Notes under the pieces: generated by a model
Database searches by the model: none
Seen by the model: only the letters and a program-made list of their open reading frames with translations
What the model was told of the DNA's origin: nothing
Made by a program: the position numbers and the translations under genes
Part shown: positions 26,018 through 34,789 of the stretch, in pieces
Layout: every line of letters starts with the position of its first letter
How positions within the stretch are numbered: position 1 is the first letter of the stretch
DNA from: Chloroflexota bacterium
GTDB taxonomy: Bacteria; Chloroflexota; Dehalococcoidia; Lucifugimonadales; UBA3495
Assembly: GCA_028875055.1 (NCBI GenBank)
Contig: JAPPGG010000047.1
Location: forward strand, 53,026 to 117,025
Reading direction: 5' to 3'
Length of the DNA: 64,000 nt

Positions 26018-26372
26018 TCCCAGTCTCCTCGTGAATTGGGCCCCGCCAGCGGCATGGGTGACGGCCCTGCGGTTTGCGGGAACTCCACTTGGGACGCTCT
26101 AAAATTCGGCCTAATTATAGCACGGCCCCAAAGGGGTACCTATGGGGATTGCTGGTGTAGAGCGGGTCAAGCGGGAGGCAGGTGGGGCTGTGGCGCAGTG
26201 GCATCGTGGCTGACGAACTTCTGCCCCGGGCTTTCGCTGAATGGGAAAGGTTCAGAAGGACACAGACTGGGTCATGGGCATAAGTCCGGGGCAACCCTTA
26301 TAATCGGCACAAACTCGGCCAGCCCCTGATGTTGGTAGAAAAGGATATGGCTGGCTGTAATGGAGGTACACC
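26018..26372. other. Gene-free interval, divergent promoter region
   Basis: 355 bases between the LLM oxidoreductase and the SDR gene. On the plus strand TATAAT occurs at 26299-26304, about 70 nt before the SDR start. GGCCAGCCCCTG and GGCTGGC form a weak inverted repeat near 26318-26356. No supported reading frame was found. Confidence 0.4.
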
Positions 26373-27149
26373 ATGGAACTGGGTCTGGAAGGAAGAGTCG
26401 CAATGGTAACCGGCGGTAGTCGCGGACTGGGTCGGCAGATCGCGGAGGCGCTGGGGAGGGAGGGATGTTCAGTTGCCATTTGCGCCCGGGATGATGCCCA
26501 GTTAAACCAGACAGTGCATGAAATGGCTACGAGAGGCTATTGCATTCAGGGCACCCGGGCAGACGTGACCAACGAGGTGGACGCTCACCGCTTTTACGAC
26601 GAGACTGTGGCGGGCATCGGAGACCCGGATATCCTGGTCAACAACGTGGGGGGCCGCCGGGGTTCGGTTCTGTTCGAGGAGACCAGCATGGAACAGTTCC
26701 GTGAGGGGCTGGAGGTGAACCTGTTCAGCGCCGTGCAGTTAAGCGCCCTGGTCCTGCCCCACATGAAGGCCCAGGGTTGGGGACGCATCATCAGCATATC
26801 GTCCATTTACGGAAGGGAGCACGGGGGTTCCATTGACTACATGACCGGCAAGGCGGGGCTGATCGCTTTTTCCAAGCACCTGGCCCTGCAGATGGCGCCC
26901 CACGGGGTGCTGGTCAACTGCGTCGCCCCGGGGTCCATCGACTTCCCGGGCAGCACCTGGGAACGGTTCCAGAATACCCAGCCACCCGAGGTGGTTGCCG
27001 AGTTCATTGACCGCAACCTGCCCATGGGCCGTTTTGGCTGGCCTCAGCCCATTGCCGAAACGGTGGCCTTCCTGGCCTCCGACTGCGCCGACCTGATTAC
27101 GGGGGCATGCATCAACGTGGACGGTGGTCAGTCGAAGTCGCTCTTTTAG
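26373..27149 (+). CDS. Short-chain dehydrogenase/reductase
   Basis: 258 aa; the start has a GGAGG site at a good distance. It has MVTGGSRGLGRQIAEALG, LVNNVGGRRGSV and YMTGKAG, with Tyr and Lys of the active site. The end carries ITGACINVDGGQSK. The coenzyme-binding Ser/Arg after TGGS suggests NADP. The substrate is unknown. Confidence 0.92.
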   Translation: MELGLEGRVAMVTGGSRGLGRQIAEALGREGCSVAICARDDAQLNQTVHEMATRGYCIQGTRADVTNEVDAHRFYDETVAGIGDPDILVNNVGGRRGSVLFEETSMEQFREGLEVNLFSAVQLSALVLPHMKAQGWGRIISISSIYGREHGGSIDYMTGKAGLIAFSKHLALQMAPHGVLVNCVAPGSIDFPGSTWERFQNTQPPEVVAEFIDRNLPMGRFGWPQPIAETVAFLASDCADLITGACINVDGGQSKSLF

Positions 27150-27273
27150 CCGCTGTTTCAAGGGGCGCGCGCTGACTGGAGGCTACCTGTGGGAGGGAGT
27201 TTGCACTTGCTCAATTTGGCAGTCTGCTGGGGAAGGACAGTCAAGCGCAGTTGAACTGGGGCGAATTGACGAT

Positions 27274-27301
27274 GCGGGGGCGCACGGCCGTGCGCCCCTA
27301 C
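27274..27301. repeat. GTAGGGGCG-type palindromic repeat, copy 2
   Basis: GCGGGGGCGCACGGCC followed by GTGCGCCCCTAC is palindromic over nearly its whole length. It differs from copy 1 at only a few positions. It lies between the SDR gene and a zinc-ribbon gene. Confidence 0.65.
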
Positions 27302-27341
27302 CTCGTTTGATTGAGCTGGAGACTGCCAAAAGGGTCTGGCC

Positions 27342-27560
27342 CTAACCGCCCAGGAGAAAGTCGGCTACGTTGCCCCACTTGTTTGTGTCGCCCCGGTAAA
27401 TCTCCGTGTAGCCGCACTGGGAACAGGACACGGTGGTGAACTTTTTGTTCTGCACGTCAAAGAAGCGGGAGAAACCTCCGCCGGTGGCGCGGAACTCGTC
27501 GGTAGTGTAGCTGTTGTTGTTACACTTTATGCAGGAATATGCGGTCCGCTGGGTAGCCAT
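27342..27560 (-). CDS. Small zinc-ribbon protein
   Basis: 72 aa from the ATG at 27558-27560, placed 7 nt after AGGAGG. Two CxxC knuckles are visible, CIKCNNNSYTTDEF and CSQCGYTEIYRG, forming a zinc-ribbon fold. The arrangement matches small bacterial nucleic-acid-binding-like zinc proteins of the COG3478 type. The function is not known. Confidence 0.82.
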   Translation of the reverse strand: MATQRTAYSCIKCNNNSYTTDEFRATGGGFSRFFDVQNKKFTTVSCSQCGYTEIYRGDTNKWGNVADFLLGG

Positions 27561-27881
27561 CCTCAATCCTCCTCACGTCGGCAACCGATGCCGTTCTCAT
27601 AACAGGCTTTAATCCAGCCTACCAGCGGGGCCGGTTACTTTCAAGAGTTATATAGACGTTGGTTTAAGTAAACACCTCCTTGCATTACCAAATACATTGA
27701 ACCAAGGCTGCATCTCGACAATACAGCCCCGGTGATGGCACGCGAGCTGGATTGGCAAGCTCACCGCCGACGGGTTCAGGGGCAGGGAGCGGGCCGGAAG
27801 CACACATCGTCTTCGATAATCCCTCGACAGGCTCGGGACAAAGGGACTATCGAAGCCAGCGTCAGCGCACTGAACTGATTT
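27561..27881. other. Gene-free interval of about 320 bases
   Basis: No credible reading frame is present. A degenerate segment CCCTCGACAGGCTCGGGACA near 27822 is weakly like the dispersed CTCAGGG repeats. Nothing else was seen. Confidence 0.4.
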
Positions 27882-28685
27882 TCAGGGAAGGCTGCCGATG
27901 AACTCCCGCCATGCGGCGACGCACTTTTCCGGTTCCGAGTGCTGGACGTAGCCCGTGGCGTTGGGGATGGCGACCAACCGGCAGTTGGGCATCAGGGCCG
28001 CCATGCCCGAGGCCCGGTCCGGGGTATTGGTGTCGCTCCGCTCCGCCACCAGGGCCAGGGCCGGCGTGTCTATCCGGGGCAGGATGGGCGACAGGTCCTG
28101 TTGAGCCAGGTAGGCCAGGGTTTCCATGACCACCCGGGGAGTTGTCGCCATCATCTGCTCAGCGTACCACTGGTGGTGGGCGGCGGTGGCAGGGTCGGGG
28201 GCGATGCGCCGGTCCGCCGACCTTCGCACCCATTCCCCGATGCCCTGGTCCCGGATCAGGTTGTAATTCTCCAGGTACTGGGGCGCGCCCACAAACTTGT
28301 AGGGCGAGGTACAGGTTGTGACCGTGTGGAGCCGTTCGGGATACTCGTAGGCGAACTGGAGGGCGACGGTGCCGCCGACGGTTTCGCCGACCAGGTGGAC
28401 CTTGTCCAGCTCCAGGTGGTCCAGCAGGCCCAGCAGATCGCTGGCAAAGCCGCTGAGAGACCAGTCGTACCCTTCAGGCGGCACTGTGGAACGGCCGAAT
28501 CCCCGGGCATCGAGCCGGATTACCCGGTACTGGCGGCTCAGCAGGGGCACCCAGGCGTACCACAGGCGGCCGTTCTTGGCGTTGCCGTGGTGGAGGACGA
28601 TGGTTTCAGGTTGCCGCCAGGGGTCGGTATAGTCGTCATCGTCGTAGTACATTTCCAGGTTATCTCGCAGTTGTGCTGTGGGCAT
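27882..28685 (-). CDS. Alpha/beta hydrolase with Thr at the nucleophile position
   Basis: 267 aa from the ATG at 28683-28685, after AAGGAGG. The layout is that of a small alpha/beta hydrolase: IVLHHGNAKNGRLW oxyanion region, RLDARGFGRSTVP, then HLVGETVGGTVALQFAYEYPERL. In the last motif the nucleophile elbow reads G-E-T-V-G, so Thr102 takes the place of the usual Ser. A candidate acid lies in ALVAERSDTN and a candidate His in GYVQHSEPE. A hydrolase, or a cofactor-free lyase or oxygenase-like member, is possible. Confidence 0.82.
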   Translation of the reverse strand: MPTAQLRDNLEMYYDDDDYTDPWRQPETIVLHHGNAKNGRLWYAWVPLLSRQYRVIRLDARGFGRSTVPPEGYDWSLSGFASDLLGLLDHLELDKVHLVGETVGGTVALQFAYEYPERLHTVTTCTSPYKFVGAPQYLENYNLIRDQGIGEWVRRSADRRIAPDPATAAHHQWYAEQMMATTPRVVMETLAYLAQQDLSPILPRIDTPALALVAERSDTNTPDRASGMAALMPNCRLVAIPNATGYVQHSEPEKCVAAWREFIGSLP

Positions 28686-28757
28686 GGTGGCCTCCTTACT
28701 GTCTCTGGAATCGGGTGTTCTGGATACAGGATTACTGTCAAAGCCGGGACCTCTGCG

Positions 28758-29450
28758 TCACTCCTTCGTGTTGCTCCCCGTTACGCAAACGTCCAGCAGG
28801 CAGCAGCCTTCACAAACGGGTGTCTTGCGGCAGGCCCGACCGGCGTGGTGGTCCAGCAGAGCGTGGAATTCGTTGAACAGCGAAACGTCCAGGGGCAGTT
28901 GCCGGTGGAACATCTGCTGCCAGTCGCCGTACCGATTCTTGCCATCGTCCGGGCCAATTCCCAGCCGCTCCATTATCCGGATGGTGTAGGTGTCGATGAC
29001 GAAGGAGGGTTTGCCGGCGGCATATACCAGTATATCGTCGGCCGTCTCGGGTCCGATGCCGTGGATGGACAGGAGCTCCCGGCGCAACGGCTCGGTTTCC
29101 CTGGCAAACATGCGTTCCAGGTCGCCGTCATGCCGTCCCAGCACGTGGGCTGCGAAGGCCTTCAGCTTGGCGGCCTTGGCGTTGAAGTAGCCCGACGGCC
29201 GGACAATCTCCGCCAGTGTGTCTTGGGGGCAGTCAGCTATGTCCGGAAAGGACCAGCAGCCGGCGGCCTTCAGGTTGGCCAGGGCCAGTTCCACGTTTTT
29301 CCACGAGGCGGCCTGGGTCAGAATTGCCCCGACGATTACATCGAAGGGTCCGTCGCCCGGCCACCAGCCGCGGGGGCCGTACTCTGCCAGCAGCGTGTCG
29401 TACAAGGAAAGCAGGGACGGCTGTTTGGAAACTGTTCCGGCGGTTGACAT
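28758..29450 (-). CDS. Endonuclease III-like DNA glycosylase
   Basis: 230 aa. The HhH-GPD fold is visible: GPFDVIVGAILTQAASWKNVE, LRRELLSIHGIGPETADDIL (residues 122-141), then FVIDTYTIR with catalytic Asp153. A C-terminal iron-sulfur set has Cys207, Cys213, Cys216 and Cys222. Position 135 is Glu where endonuclease III has its lyase Lys (RKTA becomes PETA), as in the monofunctional MagIII-type members. It probably removes alkylated or damaged bases without strand cutting. It follows sfsA by 9 nt with an AGGAG site. Confidence 0.88.
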   Translation of the reverse strand: MSTAGTVSKQPSLLSLYDTLLAEYGPRGWWPGDGPFDVIVGAILTQAASWKNVELALANLKAAGCWSFPDIADCPQDTLAEIVRPSGYFNAKAAKLKAFAAHVLGRHDGDLERMFARETEPLRRELLSIHGIGPETADDILVYAAGKPSFVIDTYTIRIMERLGIGPDDGKNRYGDWQQMFHRQLPLDVSLFNEFHALLDHHAGRACRKTPVCEGCCLLDVCVTGSNTKE

Positions 29451-29459
29451 CCGGACTCC

Positions 29460-30152
29460 TTACAGAATGACGGGAATGGGGTGGCCCAGCTTGATCTCTT
29501 CCGGAGTGACGGCGCAGATGCAGGCCATAATTTCCACGCCGGCGGCCTGGGCCTCCCGCAGCGCCTTGCCAAACTCCGGGTCTGATGAATCGTGGGGCTT
29601 CAGCGACCTGGCATCACCGCGCTGAACGACAAACAATGCCCCGGCCCGGTGTCCCATGGCGACCACCTGCGTCAATGTGTGCAGGTGCTTGATGCCCCGG
29701 GTGGTGGGGGCATCGGGAAACAGGGCCATGCCGTCGTCCTCCACCAGGGTAACTGATTTGGTTTCCAGGTAGCATTTGCCAGGGGGCCCTTCCAGCATCA
29801 GGTCCAGGCGGCTGTCGCCGAAGGTGACCTCCCGGCGCACGTCCGGGTAATCGGCGTAGGGTTCCAGGGCTTGCGCCTGCAGGGCCTCGGCCACCAGGGC
29901 ATTGGGCAGCCGCGCGTCGGCGGAAACCAGGGTATGCCCCAGGTCCACCAGGGCGAGGTCATACCTGGTCTTGCGATGCTCGCCGGGGGCAGGCGCCAGC
30001 AGCAGCCTCCGCCCGGGCTCGAACAACTCCCGCAGCCGGCCCGAGTTGGCAACGTGCACCAATTCCTCCCGTCCCGCCACCTCTACCAGCGCGGCGAAGC
30101 GGTTCAGGCGGGATATGAAATGTCCTTCTTGCAGGTCGGGATTCAGTTTCAA
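29460..30152 (-). CDS. sfsA: SfsA family protein
   Basis: 230 aa from the TTG at 30150-30152, preceded by GAGG. Conserved SfsA features: FISRLNRFAALVEV, HVANSGRLRELFEPG and the PD-(D/E)xK-like core DSRLDLMLEG with CYLETKSVTLV. The C-terminal EIKLGHPIPV is also typical. Described in E. coli as a sugar fermentation stimulation protein; the nuclease-like core suggests nucleic acid binding or cleavage. It is co-transcribed with the glycosylase gene. Confidence 0.92.
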   Translation of the reverse strand: MKLNPDLQEGHFISRLNRFAALVEVAGREELVHVANSGRLRELFEPGRRLLLAPAPGEHRKTRYDLALVDLGHTLVSADARLPNALVAEALQAQALEPYADYPDVRREVTFGDSRLDLMLEGPPGKCYLETKSVTLVEDDGMALFPDAPTTRGIKHLHTLTQVVAMGHRAGALFVVQRGDARSLKPHDSSDPEFGKALREAQAAGVEIMACICAVTPEEIKLGHPIPVIL

Positions 30153-30288
30153 CGGCGCCTCGGTGGCTGGAGGAAAGCCAGGTCAATTGCTTTTGAAGTG
30201 GTTAGGCCGAGCGACGTAGAGGCATCTTATTTCGTACTGGCCAGTCACTCAACCGCACCCAGGCCTCGGCTCCCGGCGAGGAGTTTAG

Positions 30289-30319
30289 ACCCTTCGGCAA
30301 GCTCAGGGTGACATGATCT
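30289..30319. repeat. Dispersed CTTCGGC / CTCAGGG repeat, copy C
   Basis: ACCCTTCGGCAAGCTCAGG followed by GTGACATGATCTT. This is the best preserved copy of the dispersed family. The enclosing interval 30153-30486 (334 bases) has no gene but contains TATAAT at 30455-30460, the candidate -10 of pyrF. Confidence 0.6.
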
Positions 30320-30486
30320 TTTGCTGACGGCGCTGGCACAATTAGAGCCTACACCAAGACGCGACTGCCATTGGCTGGCCATATGGTAGCAACGGCCCCA
30401 ATTACTGGCAAACCGGAAGGATGAACGAGGGTGCGGGAGCTGCCCTGGCGGGACTATAATCTCCTGCAATTGACGGAGAGCTTGCC

Positions 30487-31323
30487 ATGCCCACTTTTCT
30501 CGAGAGACTGGACCGTGCCTGTGAAGCCAACCGGAGCCTGGTCTGTGTCGGCCTGGACCCGGAGCCTTCCCGGCTGCCGGTGCCCGATGTGCTGGACTTC
30601 AACAAGGCGATCGTTGACGCTACCGCCGACCTGGTCTGTGCCTACAAGCCAAACCTGTCCTTTTACGAAGCCCTGGGCATACCGGGCCTGCGGGTGCTGG
30701 AAGAGACAGTCCGGCATATTCGCGATACCGCCCCCGATGCCCAGCTTATCGCCGACGCCAAGCGGGGTGACGGCGGGCCCTCGGCGGCGGCCTACGCAAA
30801 GGCAATGTTCCAGGTGTGGGACTTTGACGTGGTGACGGTGAATCCCTGGGGAGGGGGAGAGACGTTGCAGCCCTTCCTCGAAGACGAGAGCAAGGGGGTA
30901 TATATCTGGTGCCGGGGTTCCTACGCCAGCGCCGCCGATTTGCAGGACCTGCCGGTGGACTCCCCCCACGGCAAGGTCCCCCTGTACGAACACCTGGCCC
31001 GTACTTCCCTGGAGTGGAACGGCAACAATAATGTGGGTCTCGTGGTGGGCGCAACGGTCCCCGAGCAACTGGGTACGGTCAGGAGCATCTGTCCCGACGC
31101 GCCTTTCCTGATTCCCGGCATAGGCGCGCAGGGGGGCGACCTGGAGGCCTCGGTCAAGCTGGGAACGGACGGCAGGGGCAGGAGGGCGGTGATTAACTCA
31201 TCCAGGGGAGTCATTTACGCCTCGGCGGGGGCGAACTTTGCCGAGGCGGCGCGCCGGGCGGCCAGCGAACTCAGGGATGCAATCAACCGGACCCTGGAAT
31301 TTGAGGGAAAAGGGTGGCGCTAG
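30487..31323 (+). CDS. pyrF: Orotidine 5'-phosphate decarboxylase
   Basis: 278 aa, the length of the type 2 (longer) PyrF subfamily. It has LVCVGLDPEPSRLP at the N-terminus, CAYKPNLSFYEALG, and the catalytic LIADAKRGDGG with its Lys. The late IPGIGAQGGDLEA is the phosphate-binding loop. It makes UMP from OMP. It is encoded away from the other pyrimidine genes. It overlaps the following DUF951 gene by 10 nt. Confidence 0.95.
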   Translation: MPTFLERLDRACEANRSLVCVGLDPEPSRLPVPDVLDFNKAIVDATADLVCAYKPNLSFYEALGIPGLRVLEETVRHIRDTAPDAQLIADAKRGDGGPSAAAYAKAMFQVWDFDVVTVNPWGGGETLQPFLEDESKGVYIWCRGSYASAADLQDLPVDSPHGKVPLYEHLARTSLEWNGNNNVGLVVGATVPEQLGTVRSICPDAPFLIPGIGAQGGDLEASVKLGTDGRGRRAVINSSRGVIYASAGANFAEAARRAASELRDAINRTLEFEGKGWR

Positions 31324-31529
31324 AAGTAAGGGTCGGCGACCGGGTGCGCCTGAAGAAACAGCACCCCTGCGGCGGCTACCACTGGCAGGTTACCCGCCTG
31401 GGGGCCGATATAGGCCTGCTGTGCCTCAACTGCCGCCGCCATGTGATGATTCCCCGGCCTCAGCTGCAGCGCAGGGTCCGGGAAGTGGTGCCGGCGGAGG
31501 TTTCTCCGGACCTGGCAGCGGATCCATAG
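31314..31529 (+). CDS. DUF951 family protein
   Basis: 71 aa from the GTG at 31314, inside the end of pyrF. The conserved set VRVGDRVRLKKQHPCGG, then WQVTRLGADIGLLCLNCRRHVM, is diagnostic of DUF951. Its cysteines (HPCGG, CLNC) suggest metal binding. DUF951 proteins are small and probably nucleic-acid-associated, but no function is established. Confidence 0.9.
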   Translation: MALEVRVGDRVRLKKQHPCGGYHWQVTRLGADIGLLCLNCRRHVMIPRPQLQRRVREVVPAEVSPDLAADP

Positions 31530-31591
31530 GTAGAGGACCGCTCCGCGAGGGAAGCAGCCAGCAGAAACAGACTCAACCGAAACAGGACCAT

Positions 31592-31629
31592 AAAGGGCCG
31601 CCCCGCGACGGAGGCAGCCCTTTGACGGT
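31592..31629 (+). terminator. Possible terminator after pyrF-DUF951
   Basis: AAAGGGC at 31592-31598 pairs with GCCCTTT at 31617-31623 around an 18-nt region with some internal pairing. Only a short T-run follows. It lies 63 nt beyond the DUF951 stop and just before the convergent LysR gene. Confidence 0.4.
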
Positions 31630-31679
31630 TTACGTTGGAGCAGCCAGGAAGCGGCTGCAGAGGAGTCCGGCGGGTCTTG

Positions 31680-32642
31680 CTACCGCCCGCTCTGCACCAG
31701 TCCGCCCACCCGCTCGGGGACGGAGGGCGTTGCGGCCTCCCATTCTTCCAGGTGGATGTGGAAGTCGCTGAGGTGCTTGACCAGGGTGTCCATGAAATTG
31801 CGCACGGCGCGGCCCAGGAACTTGCCCCGCAGGGTGCAGACGCCCAGCACGTTGGAGGGGAATATGTGCTCCAGGGAGACTACGCCCAGCTTGTCGTGGT
31901 CCTCCGGGTGCAGGGTGAAGTCGTTGCCCACGGCGACGCCCATGCCAATTTCCACGTACTGCTTGACCGATTCGGCGTGGTCCACGGCCAGCACGATGTC
32001 AAAGCGGATGCCGGTGTCCTTGAAGGCCTGTTCCAGGTTGCGGCGGGTAAGACTCTCGGGACTGGAAAGTATCAGGGGCCAGTTGGCGATTTCCTCAAGC
32101 TCGATGGGGTGCTTTTGCAGCAACTGGTGCCCCGGGGGAGTCAGCAGGACGACCTTGTAATCGAACAGCTTGAAGAACTCCAGCGACGGTTCGTCGATGG
32201 GCGGCGGCGACGTAATGGCCAGGTCCAGTTCGCCCGACTTCACCATCTGGATCAGGGTGGTGTAGGGGCGGGCGGTGAGCTGCAGGCGGACATCGGGGTA
32301 GAAGTCCAGGTAGGACTGGATGGGCTTGGGAAGGTGGTGGGTTACAACGTCGGGATAGGCCCCGATGTGCAGGGAACCCCGCCGCTCGGTGTAGTCCATC
32401 TGGGTCTTGAGGGTATCCACGGATTCTACTATTGGGGTTATCAATTCGAGGAATATGGAGCCTTCGGAGGTGAGCTGGATTGGCCGCTTTATTCGGTCGA
32501 ACAGGGTGATGCCGAATTCGTCCTCCAGCTTGCGTAAGTGGGTGGTTACGGTGGGCTGACCGAGCTCCAGCTTGCGCGCCGCCTTGGACACGCTGTGGAG
32601 TCGGGCCACATGGTAAAAACTGATAATCTCCCGCAGCTCCAT
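31680..32642 (-). CDS. LysR-family transcriptional regulator (CysB/Cbl-like)
   Basis: 320 aa. The N-terminal winged helix lies at residues 1-60 (ELREIISFYHVARLHSVSKA, LELGQPTVTTHLRKLEDEFG). It is followed by the LysR substrate-binding domain with GSLHIGAYPDVVTHHLPKP and KHPIELEEIANWPLILSSPE. The effector domain resembles the CysB/Cbl branch. It is divergent from a ferredoxin gene across an AT-rich intergenic region with an inverted repeat, so it may regulate itself and that gene. Confidence 0.92.
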   Translation of the reverse strand: MELREIISFYHVARLHSVSKAARKLELGQPTVTTHLRKLEDEFGITLFDRIKRPIQLTSEGSIFLELITPIVESVDTLKTQMDYTERRGSLHIGAYPDVVTHHLPKPIQSYLDFYPDVRLQLTARPYTTLIQMVKSGELDLAITSPPPIDEPSLEFFKLFDYKVVLLTPPGHQLLQKHPIELEEIANWPLILSSPESLTRRNLEQAFKDTGIRFDIVLAVDHAESVKQYVEIGMGVAVGNDFTLHPEDHDKLGVVSLEHIFPSNVLGVCTLRGKFLGRAVRNFMDTLVKHLSDFHIHLEEWEAATPSVPERVGGLVQSGR

Positions 32643-32670
32643 AATTGCAGGTTACCTCACTAGGATTTAG

Positions 32671-32740
32671 GACATATAATACATCGATATAAAATATTAT
32701 ACAATATCGCTTGACAAAATACTAATATCTATTGAGAATT
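32671..32740. promoter_or_regulatory. AT-rich divergent regulatory region with LysR-type palindrome
   Basis: CGATAT at 32685-32690 and ATATCG at 32704-32709 form an inverted repeat with a 13-base spacer, compatible with a LysR box. It overlaps TATAAT at 32675-32680. A plus-strand TTGACA follows at 32711-32716 and GAGAAT at 32734-32739, a weak -10 at 17 nt. This would be a plus-strand promoter for the ferredoxin. Base composition here is clearly more AT-rich than the surroundings. Confidence 0.55.
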
Positions 32741-32816
32741 AGGAACGCCTGTGTAAGCCGGACAGACCAATAATGATGCACATCTTTGCCTCTGGGTATG
32801 AGGAGGGACAGGGCTA

Positions 32817-33059
32817 ATGGCTTTCGTTATTACCGAACCCTGTATCGGGGTCAAAGATGCTTCCTGTGTTGAAGTGTGTCCCGTGGACTGCATACACACG
32901 GACGACGAGGAGGAGATGTACTTCATCAATCCCGATGACTGCATCGACTGCGCCTATTGCGAGTCCGCCTGCCCGGTAAATGCCATATTTGACGAATTTA
33001 CGGTTCCCGCCAAGTTCCGGGAATATACCCAGAAGAACCGGGCCTTCTACCGCAAGTAA
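32817..33059 (+). CDS. fdxA: Seven-iron-type ferredoxin
   Basis: 80 aa. The first cluster motif is CIGVKDASCVEVCPVDC, giving a C-x7-C-x3-C-x3-CP pattern for a [3Fe-4S] centre with an extra Cys. The second is CIDCAYCESACP for a [4Fe-4S] centre. The EYTQKNRAFY tail is typical of FdxA. It is an electron carrier, here divergent from the LysR gene and preceded by AGGAGG. Confidence 0.92.
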   Translation: MAFVITEPCIGVKDASCVEVCPVDCIHTDDEEEMYFINPDDCIDCAYCESACPVNAIFDEFTVPAKFREYTQKNRAFYRK

Positions 33060-33174
33060 TCCCTTGAAACTGTCCCTTGTCGGCAAGAGCCGGCGGGCCC
33101 CTCCCAGTGTCCCCAGGCAATCCTGATTTGACGCGCTCCCCGGCAAACGGGCCCGCAAGCAAAAAGGAACCAGC

Positions 33175-34719
33175 GTGGACCTCTTTTTCCTTATCCTCCG
33201 GCGGCTTAACGTCATCGGAAACTTCAAAGAACTGGGCACAGACCGACAACGCAAGGAAACCCTCATTGGCCTGGCCGCAACCCAGTTGCTGGTGCAGCTG
33301 GCCAGCATGCCCATTGCCCTGGTCATCCCTTCGGTAGCCCGCCATTTCGACGTGAACGTGGCGGAGGCGGCCTGGATGGTCGTAATCCGCCTGCTGATGC
33401 TGGGCAGCACCGTATTTCTGGCCGCCCGGCTGGGTCAGAAGTACGGGCACGCCCGGATCTATTTCATCGGCGCCATTGTTCTTTCCATGGGCAGCGTAAT
33501 GGCGGCCACCTCCTTCTCCACCATGCAGTTGATTTTGTGGAGCGGGCTGGTGGGCATCGGCGGCGCGATGGTGACCGCCAACTCCAACGCCATCCTCTCC
33601 ATGGTCTTCCCTGCCGAAGAACGGGGGCGGGCCTTCGCTGTGCCGGTGGTTGCCGCCCGTTTCGGCACCCTCGTAGGCCTGGGAATGTTCGGGCTGTTCC
33701 TGCAATTCTTCAGCCTGCAGTGGGGCTGGAGGATGGTGTTCCTGTCGTCCCTGCCCATCGGGTTGCTGGCAATCTACTGCAGCCTTCCCCTGCTTAAGTA
33801 CCATGTCCAGCAGAATGTGGCCGAGATGAAGCAGGTCTCCATTAACTACGTGGGCGCCGTGCTGATGGTAGCCACCCTGGGAGCCTTCATACTTTCCGGG
33901 CTACATATCCATGAAGGGGCCGAGTCATTCACCACCCCCGACGCTCTGGGCTACCACATTCCGATGCACCTGCTGTTCTTTGCCTGCCTGGCCCTCTTCT
34001 TCGTCATTCAGCAGCGGAGCGCCGACCCCTTTGTAGAATTCAGGTACTTCAAGCAGAAGTACTTCTCGATGGCGCTTTTCACCAACACCTGCTTCCACCT
34101 GTCCATGCTGGCGGTGACCACGCTGATACCCATACTGGTGGAGAACGGACTGGGCCAGCCCCCCATTTTCGTAGCGCTGGTGCTGCTGCCCAACCAGGTT
34201 CTGGGCCTGTTCCTGCCAACCCTGGGAGGATGGATCCACGACCGGTACAATCCGCGGTGGCTGCGTCCCGCTTCCCTGATGCTCATAGCCTCCGGGTTTT
34301 TCCTGGCCGGCTTCTTTGCCGACGACATTCCCGTGCTGACGCTGCCTTTGCTGCTGCTGCCGATTGCCATAGGGTCCAACTTGTTCAACTCGCCCAACAA
34401 CGCCACGGTGATGAACTCGCTGCCCGAGAACCGGAGCTTCGCTTCCGGGATGCTGGAGACTACGCGGCAGATGGGGCACTCGATAGGAACCACCGTCAGC
34501 GCCACCGTGCTGGGCCTGGCCCTGCCCGTGGCCATTGACCTGCTGCCGTCGGCGGAGGCGCAGACCCACTACCTGAGCGGATTCCAGATATCAGCCCTGG
34601 CCGTGGTGTGGATAATGATGTCCGGCGGTATCGTAGCAATCTTCCAGCGCACCCCCACGGGCAGGTCCCAGCAGCCCCGGGCGGCGCCAGCGCCTCAACC
34701 CGGAGGCGGCGATAACTGA
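33175..34719 (+). CDS. MFS transporter, DHA2-type drug exporter
   Basis: 514 aa from the GTG at 33175, after AAAGGA. About fourteen hydrophobic helices, as in the DHA2/EmrB group. The motif-A-like LAARLGQKYGHARIYFIGA lies in loop 2-3, and motif-C-like VTANSNAILSMVFPAEERGRA follows. The short Pro/Gln-rich C-terminus looks cytoplasmic. It is a predicted proton-driven exporter of unknown substrate. It lies 115 nt after the ferredoxin. Confidence 0.9.
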   Translation: MDLFFLILRRLNVIGNFKELGTDRQRKETLIGLAATQLLVQLASMPIALVIPSVARHFDVNVAEAAWMVVIRLLMLGSTVFLAARLGQKYGHARIYFIGAIVLSMGSVMAATSFSTMQLILWSGLVGIGGAMVTANSNAILSMVFPAEERGRAFAVPVVAARFGTLVGLGMFGLFLQFFSLQWGWRMVFLSSLPIGLLAIYCSLPLLKYHVQQNVAEMKQVSINYVGAVLMVATLGAFILSGLHIHEGAESFTTPDALGYHIPMHLLFFACLALFFVIQQRSADPFVEFRYFKQKYFSMALFTNTCFHLSMLAVTTLIPILVENGLGQPPIFVALVLLPNQVLGLFLPTLGGWIHDRYNPRWLRPASLMLIASGFFLAGFFADDIPVLTLPLLLLPIAIGSNLFNSPNNATVMNSLPENRSFASGMLETTRQMGHSIGTTVSATVLGLALPVAIDLLPSAEAQTHYLSGFQISALAVVWIMMSGGIVAIFQRTPTGRSQQPRAAPAPQPGGGDN

Positions 34720-34745
34720 GTTTCCCTTTTCCTCGAGAGACCATC

Positions 34746-34789
34746 AAGAAGCACGAAGGAAGGCGGGGCAAGTCCTTCGTGTTTTCTTG
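34746..34789 (+). terminator. Rho-independent terminator of the MFS gene
   Basis: CACGAAGGA at 34752-34760 pairs perfectly with TCCTTCGTG at 34773-34781, with a 12-nt loop. TTTTCTTG follows. It lies 33 nt beyond the MFS stop. Confidence 0.75.
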
